Of a stretch of 9,544 bases of DNA, positions 1 to 6,635 are shown one piece after another. Below the pieces are notes generated by a model. That model did not search any database, had not been told where the DNA came from, and saw only the letters and a list, made by a program, of their open reading frames with translations. How positions within the stretch are numbered: position 1 is the stretch's first letter; each line of letters begins with the position of its first letter. Source of the DNA: Bordetella parapertussis (GTDB taxonomy: Bacteria > Pseudomonadota > Gammaproteobacteria > Burkholderiales > Burkholderiaceae_C); NCBI GenBank assembly GCA_945899335.1, contig CAMDIP010000037.1, positions 1-9,544 of the forward strand, read 5' to 3'. The position numbers and the translations under genes were made by a program.

Positions 1-525
1 ATTGATATTCTCATCAACAGTGCGGGAATGAATGCCACCAAACGCAATCTTGATGTTTTGACAACGGAGTCCTGGGATGAAGTTGTCAACATCAACCTCA
101 ATGGCTTGTTTTATTGCGTGCATTCGGTACTTCCGACCATGCGAGCACAAGGAGATGGACTCATCATCAATGTATCGTCTTGGGCTGGGCTTTATGCTTC
201 AAAGTTAACCGGCCCAGCTTATAACGCGACTAAGCGTGCAGTGTTGGCATTGAGTGAGTCCATCAATATGGAAGAGTGTGCTAGCGGCATACGCGCGACT
301 TCACTGTTGCCAGGCGAAGTTGCAACACCCATTTTGAACAAGCGTCCTGTGCCCCCTTCCCAGGAAATACGTGAACGCATGGTGCAAGCAGAAGACATGG
401 GAAAAGCGATTTTGTTTTTAGCCCAAATGCCTTCACGAACCTGCATCAATGAGTTGATCATCTCCCCAACTTACAACCGTTTTTACCTAGGCGGGCTTGA
501 AACGCCACCTGAAGCCAAATCTTAG
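1..525 (+). CDS. Short-chain dehydrogenase/reductase, C-terminal part (5' end outside window)
   Basis: The frame is open from base 1 and the first visible residues, IDILINSAG, are the SDR cofactor-site motif (NNAG in most members, here NSAG). The gene therefore starts upstream of the window and loses the Gly-rich Rossmann segment; the ATG at 28 is internal. After this come the WDEVVNINLNG helix with the catalytic Asn, the Ser segment NVSSWAG, and the YNATK active site (YxxxK) in GPAYNATKRAV. About 175 residues are visible, matching the last two thirds of a roughly 250-residue classical SDR. These enzymes carry out NAD(P)-dependent oxidation or reduction of an alcohol or carbonyl in the cytoplasm. 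The C-terminal part has TSLLPGEVATPILNKRP where substrate-specific residues lie, so the substrate cannot be named. The family assignment is secure; the reaction is not. Confidence 0.9.
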   Translation: MDILINSAGMNATKRNLDVLTTESWDEVVNINLNGLFYCVHSVLPTMRAQGDGLIINVSSWAGLYASKLTGPAYNATKRAVLALSESINMEECASGIRATSLLPGEVATPILNKRPVPPSQEIRERMVQAEDMGKAILFLAQMPSRTCINELIISPTYNRFYLGGLETPPEAKS

Positions 526-541
526 ACTTTGCATAGCAGCC

Positions 542-862
542 ATGCGTGAAAAACATTTCGTCTATGTCATCGAGTTAGACAAAGATGTTCTCTACGAGCC
601 CAAGTTTAAAAAAGCCAATCCCAACTATGTCACCGGCAAACCCTGCGTCTATGTCGGCATGACTGGACTGGACCCAGACAGGCGATTTGATCAACACAAA
701 GCTGGTATCAAGGCGAACAAATACGCCAACAAGTACGGACTGCGCTTGATGCCCGAGATTTACGACAAACTCAACCCCATGCCCTACGGAGATGCCCAAT
801 ACATGGAGGTAGATCTGGCTATTCGGTTACAAAGCATGGGATATGCGGTTTGGCAGAATTGA
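542..862 (+). CDS. Small GIY-YIG-like protein, function unknown
   Basis: This predicts a 106-residue protein starting at ATG 542, 16 bases after the SDR stop. A TTG at 497 in the same frame would overlap the SDR and adds 15 residues without family character, so I prefer 542, although no clear ribosome binding site precedes it. A GIY-YIG-like pattern is visible: FVYVI near residues 6-10 (GIY strand), VYVG at 36-39 (YIG strand), an Arg pair at 47-48 followed by DQH, and a Glu at 89 (QYMEVDLAIRL) at the position of the metal-binding Glu. The two strands are about 27 residues apart, longer than in typical GIY-YIG nucleases. Known members cleave DNA, but small stand-alone ones are mostly uncharacterised, and nuclease activity here is inference. 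It ends convergently with arsH. Confidence 0.75.
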   Translation: MREKHFVYVIELDKDVLYEPKFKKANPNYVTGKPCVYVGMTGLDPDRRFDQHKAGIKANKYANKYGLRLMPEIYDKLNPMPYGDAQYMEVDLAIRLQSMGYAVWQN

Positions 863-889
863 ATAACCAATAACTGAAGGAAATACTTT

Positions 890-1612
890 TCAAATATTTT
901 TTTGATTGACTCTTTTTGACAGCTCTTCAGCAGATTCTTTGCGCTCGCTGTAACGGTCAACCAAGTAGGGTGCAATATCTCGTGTGAGCAATGTGAACTT
1001 CACCAACTCTTCCATCACATCAACCACCCTGTCGAAATAAGCCGACGGCTTCATTCGGCCATCTTCCTCAAATTCTAAAAAAGCTTTGGCAACAGAGCTC
1101 TGATTGGGAATGGTCAGCATCCGCATCCAGCGCCCTAGTATGCGCATTTGGTTCACGGCATTGAAAGACTGCGAACCACCACAGACTTCCATCACCGCCA
1201 ACGTTTTACCCTGAGTAGGACGAACAGCGCCTAGCGACAAAGGAATCCAATCGATCTGACTTTTCATAATTCCGGTCATGGCGCCGTGACGTTCAGGTGA
1301 ACACCAAACCATCCCCTCGGACCAAGCTGCCAAATCACGCAACTCTTTGACCTTAGGGTGCGTATCAGGTTCGGCGTCAGGCTGGGGAAGCCCTAGGGGG
1401 TCAAACACCCTCACTTCTGCACCCATGGCTTCAAGCAAACGAGCAGCTTCAAGCGTTAATAGCTTGCTGTAAGAGCGCTCACGCAATGAACCATACAACA
1501 GCAAAATTTTGGGCAGATGGGTTGATGCCTGCGGCTGTACCAACAAATGTTGCTGGGGAAGTATGAAACAGTGTTCATCAAGTTGAGGCAATAGTTCAGT
1601 TACCTTTGGCAC
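890..1612 (-). CDS. arsH: ArsH, NADPH-dependent FMN reductase / organoarsenical oxidase
   Basis: This predicts a 240-residue flavodoxin-fold protein, the usual length for ArsH. Diagnostic segments are [13 protein letters not shown] (residues 38-49, FMN phosphate loop), [20 protein letters not shown] (103-122), the [20 protein letters not shown] stretch (131-150) and [21 protein letters not shown] (154-174); together they set ArsH apart from other FMN reductases. Known ArsH proteins use NADPH and FMN to oxidise trivalent methylated or aromatic arsenicals to less toxic pentavalent forms, and also reduce quinones, dyes or metals. The start is a GTG at 1612 with AAGGA five bases upstream, 26 bases after the aquaporin stop, so it is the last gene of the ars operon. 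It acts in the cytoplasm, probably as a tetramer as in characterised homologues. Confidence 0.95.
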   Translation of the reverse strand: MPKVTELLPQLDEHCFILPQQHLLVQPQASTHLPKILLLYGSLRERSYSKLLTLEAARLLEAMGAEVRVFDPLGLPQPDAEPDTHPKVKELRDLAAWSEGMVWCSPERHGAMTGIMKSQIDWIPLSLGAVRPTQGKTLAVMEVCGGSQSFNAVNQMRILGRWMRMLTIPNQSSVAKAFLEFEEDGRMKPSAYFDRVVDVMEELVKFTLLTRDIAPYLVDRYSERKESAEELSKRVNQKNI

Positions 1613-1638
1613 GCAAGTCCTTTAAATTGATAACGGCG

Positions 1639-2283
1639 TTACTCAGTTTTCAACGCTGCAACCAGCGCCATGGCAAGAAGTCCACCAACAATCTGTGCCA
1701 CCACAAAGAATGGCACATCAGCGGGTGAAATGCCAGCAAATGTATTAGAAAACATGCGCCCAAAGGCAGCTGCGGGATTCGCAAAAGAAGTACTTGCCGT
1801 GAACCAATAGGCCGCACCAATGTAGCAAGCCACTAAAGATGAGGCCTTGCCTGAAGGGGAACGCAAAACCACGAACAACAAACCGCCAGTAGCAACTGCT
1901 TCAGCGAACCACTGGGCAGGACCGGTTCTGACTTTGGTAGACCACTGCAATATTTCAAGATCAAACATTGCATGTGCGACCCACGCACCTAATGCGGCAC
2001 CTAAAAGCTGTGCCGTTACATAACCGAATAAATGGTGTTGCGCCAAATCTTTGCGAAGCACCAACACCAGAGAAACCACTGGGTTGAAGTGAGCACCGCT
2101 GACAGGCCCAAGGGTTTCAATCAAGACATAAAGAGCAAAAACTGTGGCGAGCGTATTTGCCAACAGCGCAACTGCCATATTGCCCCCCGCCAATTGCTCG
2201 GCCATGATGCCCGAACCAATCACCGCGCACAACAAAGCAGCTGTACCCACCAGTTCTGCGAAATATCTTCTCCAATGAATCAT
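1639..2283 (-). CDS. aqpS: Aquaglyceroporin of the arsenic operon (AqpS type), arsenite channel
   Basis: This is a 214-residue MIP-family membrane channel with about six hydrophobic helices and the two half-helix motifs: HFNPVVS (N67-P68-V69, first NPA replaced by NPV) and SFANPAAAFGR (N169-P170-A171). The Arg that normally follows the second NPA (NPAR, the selectivity-filter Arg) is Ala at 172, suggesting a wider or less polar pore than in water channels. The start codon overlaps the arsC stop by four bases (ATGA), indicating translational coupling. In Sinorhizobium meliloti, AqpS replaces an arsenite permease and lets internally produced arsenite flow out; the same role is inferred here from the arsR, arsC and arsH neighbours and the absence of arsB or acr3. 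Family membership is sure; arsenite as substrate is a context-based inference. Confidence 0.9.
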   Translation of the reverse strand: MIHWRRYFAELVGTAALLCAVIGSGIMAEQLAGGNMAVALLANTLATVFALYVLIETLGPVSGAHFNPVVSLVLVLRKDLAQHHLFGYVTAQLLGAALGAWVAHAMFDLEILQWSTKVRTGPAQWFAEAVATGGLLFVVLRSPSGKASSLVACYIGAAYWFTASTSFANPAAAFGRMFSNTFAGISPADVPFFVVAQIVGGLLAMALVAALKTE

Positions 2284-2783
2284 TTTTTTGCAAGATCTCT
2301 GGCCGTATTTTCTAAAGCCATCTTGCTCAAGTTGGTCAAAGGAAGACTGATGAAAATATCCAATCGTCTTCTGATTTGATGCATGGTTTGCTTAAAAGCA
2401 TCGAGTTTTTCCTGCTCACCACCTACAGCTTCTGAAGGATCCGCATAGCCCCAGTGTGCTGTGGCCGGTTGACCAGGCCAATACGGACACACTTCACCTG
2501 CTGCGTTGTCGCAAACAGTGATGACCAAATCCATATGCGGTGCATCAGGCAAAGCAAAAACGTCCCAGCTTTTGCTGGTCAATTCCTGCGTAGAGATCCC
2601 TGCTTTGTCTAATGTTGCAATGGCCATAGGGTTTGGCTTTTGATTGTCTTTAGGGCTGCTGCCAGCTGAAAAGGCTTTGAATTTACCTTTCCCCATATGG
2701 TTCAGCAATGCCTCAGCCAAAATGCTACGCGCCGAATTATGGGTACACAGAAAAAGTACGTTTAATGGTTTTGCTTCAGTCAC
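2280..2783 (-). CDS. arsC: Arsenate reductase, low-molecular-weight phosphatase type
   Basis: This predicts a 167-residue cytoplasmic enzyme that reduces arsenate to arsenite. The N-terminal P-loop VLFLCTHNSARS carries the nucleophile Cys13 and the anion-binding Arg19 (CX5R). A second pair of cysteines, Cys91 and Cys99, lies in VITVCDNAAGEVCPYWPG, followed by HWGYADPS with the presumed general acid Asp115. This matches the LMW-PTPase class of ArsC with a cysteine relay, not the glutaredoxin-type E. coli plasmid ArsC. The partner (thioredoxin or glutaredoxin/mycothiol-like) cannot be decided from sequence; the Cys pair is eight residues apart, against seven in the Staphylococcus aureus enzyme as I recall it. 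The start is GTG 2783 with AAGGA seven bases upstream, 16 bases after arsR. The C-terminal tail after residue 130 is helical and basic. Confidence 0.95.
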   Translation of the reverse strand: MTEAKPLNVLFLCTHNSARSILAEALLNHMGKGKFKAFSAGSSPKDNQKPNPMAIATLDKAGISTQELTSKSWDVFALPDAPHMDLVITVCDNAAGEVCPYWPGQPATAHWGYADPSEAVGGEQEKLDAFKQTMHQIRRRLDIFISLPLTNLSKMALENTARDLAKK

Positions 2784-2799
2784 TTTAAATTCCTTTCAA

Positions 2800-3126
2800 T
2801 TAAAAACTCTTACAAACTTCCTCAGGGCTGACTTCGCAGGCATCCCCTTGGCAACAGTTTTGGGACAGATACGACAGCACGGCATTCATGCGGTCGTACT
2901 GCGCTCTATAAATCAGGTTGCGCCCACTGCGCTCTTGAGAAATCAGGTCTGCATTCATCAACTCTTTCAAGTGAAATGAAAGTGTGTTGGCTGGCATTCC
3001 CAACCCTTGCGCCAACAAGGCAGGCGTTAACCCCTGGTGGCCTTTGACAACCAAGGAGCGAAAAATCTGCAAGCGGTTGGGCTGAGCCAGCGCGGCGAGT
3101 GCTTTGATCACGTATTTGTCTTCCAT
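2800..3126 (-). CDS. arsR: ArsR-family arsenite-responsive repressor
   Basis: This predicts a 108-residue winged-helix regulator of the ArsR/SmtB family. ALAQPNRLQIFRSLV (residues 13-26) is the typical N-terminal helix, TPALLAQGLGMPANTLSFHLKELMNADLI contains the recognition helix (about 34-62), and SGRNLIYRAQYDRM is the wing. The CVC motif of E. coli-type ArsR in the recognition-helix region is missing. Four cysteines lie at the C-terminus instead (C91, C92, C97, C105), resembling the C-terminal As(III) site of Acidithiobacillus ferrooxidans ArsR. It is first in the ars operon and diverges from the aldehyde dehydrogenase gene, so it probably binds the 86-base intergenic region and represses its own operon until As(III) or Sb(III) binds. 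The ATG at 3126 has no obvious Shine-Dalgarno sequence, which may keep expression low. Confidence 0.94.
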   Translation of the reverse strand: MEDKYVIKALAALAQPNRLQIFRSLVVKGHQGLTPALLAQGLGMPANTLSFHLKELMNADLISQERSGRNLIYRAQYDRMNAVLSYLSQNCCQGDACEVSPEEVCKSF

Positions 3127-3212
3127 AGTTCAATGATAATGGAAATATATGACACCCTGATGTATAGGATATGTTTGCCCCCCTACACTGAACAACTTTT
3201 GGAGAGCACCAC
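3127..3212. promoter_or_regulatory. Divergent control region of arsR and the aldehyde dehydrogenase operon
   Basis: These 86 bases separate two start codons facing away from each other and must carry both promoters. An AT-rich centre (3143-3175) contains an imperfect 21-base inverted repeat, TATATGACA at 3146-3154 and TGATGTATA at 3158-3166 (6 of 9 positions pair), a possible ArsR operator. On the minus strand, TTGTTC (3195-3190) and TATCCT (3171-3166), 18 bases apart, are a plausible -35/-10 pair for arsR. On the plus strand, GGAGAG at 3201-3206 is the ribosome binding site of the GTG start at 3213. The region's role is certain from layout; the exact boxes are weak guesses. Confidence 0.5.
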
Positions 3213-4646
3213 GTGGCCCACATGATCATTGGCGGCAAAGCCGTCCAAGCCCAAAGCGGCAAAACCTTGGAAGTCCGCTCGCCTGTGGATGGGTTGACCT
3301 TCGAAGCAATTCCACGCGGTGAAGCTGCGGACATTGACTTGGCTGTCGCTGCGGCCAGGCAAGCGCTGGGCGGCGCCTGGGGCAAGATGTCTGCTTTAGA
3401 GCGCGGCCGCTTGATGCTAAAGATGGCTCAACATATTCTGGACCATGCAGAAGAGTTGGCCTTGCTTGAAGCGCGGGACACCGGAAAGCCCATGACCACC
3501 GCACGCAATGACATGGTGGTGCTGGCACGGTATTTCGAGTTTTACGGTTCTGCTGCTGACAAAATCCATGGTGAAGTCATTCCCTTTTTGAATGGTTACC
3601 AAGTCAATTTATTACGTGAGCCCTTGGGTGTCACCGCCCACATCATTCCTTGGAACTATCCAGCCCAAATGATGGGACGCAGCATCGGGCCGGCTCTGGC
3701 CATGGGCAATGCGGTGGTAGTTAAACCCGCCGAAGATGCCTGCCTGAGTTGCCTTCGCATTGCCGAACTGGCCTTGGAAGTCGGTTTCCCCCCTGGCGCT
3801 TTGAACATCGTCAGCGGTTTGGGCGAAGAAGCCGGTGCAGCCTTGGCCAAACACCCAGATATCAACTTCATCAGCTTCACAGGTTCAAATGAAGTGGGTG
3901 TCTTGATCCAACAAGCAGCAGCGCTGAACGCTGTGAAATGCGTGCTCGAACTAGGTGGGAAGTCACCACATCTGGTTTTTTCCGATGCCAATCTCGAACT
4001 GGCTGCCAGCACTGTGGTGCGAGGCATCATTCAAAACACCGGACAAACCTGCACCGCAGGTAGCCGCTTGCTGGTTCAATCTGATTTTTATGAAGAATTC
4101 CTTTCCTTGGTGGCAGAGAAATTCTCCAAAGTGCGGGTGGGCACGCCAGAGATGAATTTAGACTGCGGACCAGTTGTGAATCTGTCGCAGCAGCAACGTG
4201 TGAACAAGTACATCGCAAAAGCCCAACAAGACGGTTTGAAAATTTTGGCGCAAGGGCAAATTGATCCCAGCGTACCCAGTGGCGGCTATTACGTCACCCC
4301 TACCTTGTTTGGTCAAGTTCCCGCCGAGCATCCCTTGGCCCATGAAGAAGTTTTCGGTCCCGTGTTGGCGGCCATGCCTTTTGTAGACGAGGCCCATGCC
4401 ATAGCTTTGGCAAACGGTACAGACTACGGCCTGCTGGCCGCTGTTTGGACTGAAAATGGTGGTCGCCAACAGCGCGTGGCGAAAGCCCTGAAATGTGGTC
4501 AAGTGTTTGTGAATTCTTTTGGTGCAGGCGGCGGCGTTGAACTGCCATTTGGTGGCGTCAAGCGCAGCGGTCACGGCCGCGAAAAAGGATTCATGGCCCT
4601 AGAGGAAATGAGTACTACCAAAACAGTCATTCATTTTCACGGTTGA
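3213..4646 (+). CDS. NAD(P)-dependent aldehyde dehydrogenase
   Basis: This is a complete 477-residue ALDH-superfamily enzyme that oxidises an aldehyde to a carboxylic acid in the cytoplasm. Key sites are all present: IPWNYP with the oxyanion Asn148, KPAE with the cofactor Lys171, SFTGS (221-225) of the Rossmann fold, ELGGKSP with general base Glu246, NTGQTCTAGSR with nucleophile Cys280, and EEVFGP (378-383), whose Glu contacts the nicotinamide ribose. The start is a GTG at 3213, six bases after GGAGAG; the ATG at 3222 is too far from that site and is less likely. The overall pattern resembles betaine-aldehyde or aminobutyraldehyde-type dehydrogenases, but substrate cannot be named from motifs alone. 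It is the first gene of an operon with the SDR (25-base gap) and CoA-transferase downstream, suggesting that the acid formed is then activated to a CoA ester. Confidence 0.95.
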   Translation: MAHMIIGGKAVQAQSGKTLEVRSPVDGLTFEAIPRGEAADIDLAVAAARQALGGAWGKMSALERGRLMLKMAQHILDHAEELALLEARDTGKPMTTARNDMVVLARYFEFYGSAADKIHGEVIPFLNGYQVNLLREPLGVTAHIIPWNYPAQMMGRSIGPALAMGNAVVVKPAEDACLSCLRIAELALEVGFPPGALNIVSGLGEEAGAALAKHPDINFISFTGSNEVGVLIQQAAALNAVKCVLELGGKSPHLVFSDANLELAASTVVRGIIQNTGQTCTAGSRLLVQSDFYEEFLSLVAEKFSKVRVGTPEMNLDCGPVVNLSQQQRVNKYIAKAQQDGLKILAQGQIDPSVPSGGYYVTPTLFGQVPAEHPLAHEEVFGPVLAAMPFVDEAHAIALANGTDYGLLAAVWTENGGRQQRVAKALKCGQVFVNSFGAGGGVELPFGGVKRSGHGREKGFMALEEMSTTKTVIHFHG

Positions 4647-4671
4647 ACCCGAATACACAGAAAGAAAAATT

Positions 4672-5424
4672 ATGAGCCAGTTGAACAACAAAATTGCCAT
4701 CATCACCGGTGCCGGTGGTGGTTTTGGTGAAGGTATTGCACAGGCCTATGTGCGTGAAGGCGCCAAGGTCATCGTGGCAGACATTCAAGACGCTGCAGCC
4801 AAGCGTGTGGCTGCAAGCTTAGGTGCACAAGCCAGTGCTTTCACTTGCGACGTGAGCAATGCGGCGCAGGTACAAGCCTTGGTGCAGCATTGCATCAACA
4901 CCTTTGGTATTCCCGACATCGTGGTTAACAACGCTGGTACCACCCATAAAAACCGTCCCATGTTGGAAGTGGATGAAGCCACTTTCGACAAAGTTTTCAA
5001 TGTGAACGTGAAGTCCATCTTTCACATGACCCATGCGGTGTTGCCGCATTTGCGTCAAAAAGGTGGCGGTGTGATTTTGAATATTGGATCTGTGGCAGGC
5101 ATTCGCCCGCGCCCTGGGCTGACTTGGTACAACGCGTCCAAGGGTGCCGTCAACCTGATGTCCAAGTCCATGGCGGTAGAGCTTGGCCCCGAGAAAATCC
5201 GCGTCAATGCCATTTGCCCTGTCATGGGCGTGACTGGTTTGTTTGAAGATTTCATGGGCTTGCCCGATACCCCAGAAAACCGCGCCAAATTCATGTCCAC
5301 CATTCCGCTGGGTCGCTTCGCCCTAGCGAGTGATGTCGCAGCAGCAGCCGTGTTTTTGGCAAGTGATGCAGCAGAGTTTTTCACAGGCGTTGAGTTTCCA
5401 GTCGACGGTGGACGCACCATCTGA
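4672..5424 (+). CDS. Short-chain dehydrogenase/reductase, probably NAD-dependent
   Basis: This is a complete 250-residue classical SDR. It has the cofactor loop TGAGGGFGEG (12-21), an acidic residue at the end of the second strand (VADI, Asp37) that usually selects NAD over NADP, NNAG (86-89), catalytic Asn112 (FNVNVKS), Ser140 (NIGSVAG) and Tyr153/Lys157 in WYNASKGA. The C-terminal FTGVEFPVDGGRTI is typical of the FabG-like group. It interconverts a secondary or primary alcohol and its carbonyl. The start at ATG 4672 follows an AGAAAGAAAAATT stretch, a weak purine-rich ribosome binding site, 25 bases after the aldehyde dehydrogenase. It may produce the aldehyde oxidised by that neighbour, or act on a hydroxy acid or ester linked to the downstream CoA-transferase. 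The substrate is unknown. Confidence 0.94.
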   Translation: MSQLNNKIAIITGAGGGFGEGIAQAYVREGAKVIVADIQDAAAKRVAASLGAQASAFTCDVSNAAQVQALVQHCINTFGIPDIVVNNAGTTHKNRPMLEVDEATFDKVFNVNVKSIFHMTHAVLPHLRQKGGGVILNIGSVAGIRPRPGLTWYNASKGAVNLMSKSMAVELGPEKIRVNAICPVMGVTGLFEDFMGLPDTPENRAKFMSTIPLGRFALASDVAAAAVFLASDAAEFFTGVEFPVDGGRTI

Positions 5425-5455
5425 AGGCAACACATACATAGCGCATGAAAACACC

Positions 5456-6622
5456 ATGAAGACTGCTGCTGTCAAACCGCTGGACCATATTACCGTGGTG
5501 TCGCTCGAACATGCCATTGCCGCGCCTTTTTGCACTCGTCAATTGGCTGATTTAGGGGCCAGGGTAATCAAGGTTGAGCGCCCCGACGTAGGTGACTTTG
5601 CGCGCAATTACGACCAACGCGCTCGGGGAGCGTCATCGCATTTTGTATGGGTTAATCGTTCGAAAGAAAGTTTGGCCTTGGACTTGAAAAATCCCGAGCA
5701 CCTGCTTGTCATTAAGCAATTGATTGCCAAAGCCGATGTGCTTGTACAAAACTTGGCGCCAGGTGCGACAGCCCGCATGGGTTTAGACGCTAAAAGCTTG
5801 CGAGCAATCCACCCGCGTTTGATCGTTTGCGATATTTCAGGCTACGGCAACGAAGGGCCTTACCGCGACAAGAAAGCCTATGACTTGCTGATTCAAAGTG
5901 AGGCTGGGTATTTATCAGTCACTGGCACACCCGAGACGCCCAGCAAAAGTGGCAACTCGATTGCCGATATTGCCGCGGGTATGTACGCCTATACCAACAT
6001 CTTGAGCGCCCTTATTCAACGCGACAAAACCGGTGAAGGGGCGCACATTGATATATCCATGCTGGAGTCCTTGGCTGAGTGGATGGGCTTCCCCATGTAC
6101 TACGCCACTGACAACGAACCACCTCCCCCACGCACCGGTGCATCCCACGCCACCATTTACCCCTATGGCCCTTTTTTGGCAGGAGACGGTGTCAGCGTCA
6201 TGCTGGGTTTGCAAAACGAGAGAGAGTGGGTTCGGTTCTGCGAAACAGTCTTGCAAATGCCAGAGTTAGCCTCCAATTCACGCTTCAACACCAACAGCTT
6301 GCGTAACCAAAATCGATCTGAACTCGAGGGCATCATCTTGTCGGTATTTGCCAGTCTCAGTGCGTCTCAAGTAATTCAGCGTTTGGATGATGCCGCGATT
6401 GCCAACGCCCGAATGAACAATATGGCAGATTTATGGGCGCATCCACAGCTGCAAGCGCGAAAGCGTTGGGCGCAAGTGGACTCCCCAGTTGGCCCTCTTC
6501 CAGCCTTGCTGCCACCCGGTTTGCAAAGTGGATTCGAATACACCATGGGACCGATTCCCGGTGTGGGTCAGCACAACGCCAAAATTCTTGAAGAGTTAGG
6601 TCTGACTCTTTCATTAAAGTAG
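5456..6622 (+). CDS. Family III (CaiB/BaiF) CoA-transferase
   Basis: This predicts a 388-residue cytoplasmic enzyme that moves CoA between carboxylic acids. Family marks are the N-terminal VVSLEHAIAAPFCTRQLADLGARVIKVE region (cut here: SLEHAIAAPF, then QLADLGARVIKVE), WVNRSKESLALDLK, the SGYGNEGPYRDKKAYDLLIQ block, and SIADIAAGMYA. Asp171 in this last block aligns with the nucleophilic Asp169 of formyl-CoA transferase. The frame is open back to 5330 inside the SDR, but family length and the N-terminal motif favour ATG 5456, 31 bases after the SDR stop; a clear ribosome binding site is lacking. Together with the aldehyde dehydrogenase it probably activates the acid product. Family members act on carnitine, oxalate, mesaconate, malate or aromatic acids, so the substrate cannot be named from sequence. 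Confidence 0.92.
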   Translation: MKTAAVKPLDHITVVSLEHAIAAPFCTRQLADLGARVIKVERPDVGDFARNYDQRARGASSHFVWVNRSKESLALDLKNPEHLLVIKQLIAKADVLVQNLAPGATARMGLDAKSLRAIHPRLIVCDISGYGNEGPYRDKKAYDLLIQSEAGYLSVTGTPETPSKSGNSIADIAAGMYAYTNILSALIQRDKTGEGAHIDISMLESLAEWMGFPMYYATDNEPPPPRTGASHATIYPYGPFLAGDGVSVMLGLQNEREWVRFCETVLQMPELASNSRFNTNSLRNQNRSELEGIILSVFASLSASQVIQRLDDAAIANARMNNMADLWAHPQLQARKRWAQVDSPVGPLPALLPPGLQSGFEYTMGPIPGVGQHNAKILEELGLTLSLK

Positions 6623-6635
6623 GACCCATTAAGCC

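Noticed and set aside
2906..3385. Minus-strand 159-codon frame across arsR and the start of the aldehyde dehydrogenase
   Set aside because: It spans two well-supported genes and their control region, with no family features; it is a shadow frame.
5055..5435. Minus-strand 126-codon open frame opposite the SDR gene
   Set aside because: It lies wholly antisense to a gene with complete SDR motifs, has no ribosome binding site and no recognisable family pattern; it is a codon-bias shadow.
5445..5459. Four-codon frame (ATG AAA ACA CCA TGA) overlapping the CoA-transferase start
   Set aside because: It looks like a leader peptide with coupled ATGA overlap, but there is no ribosome binding site and no attenuator structure; a frame this short occurs easily by chance.
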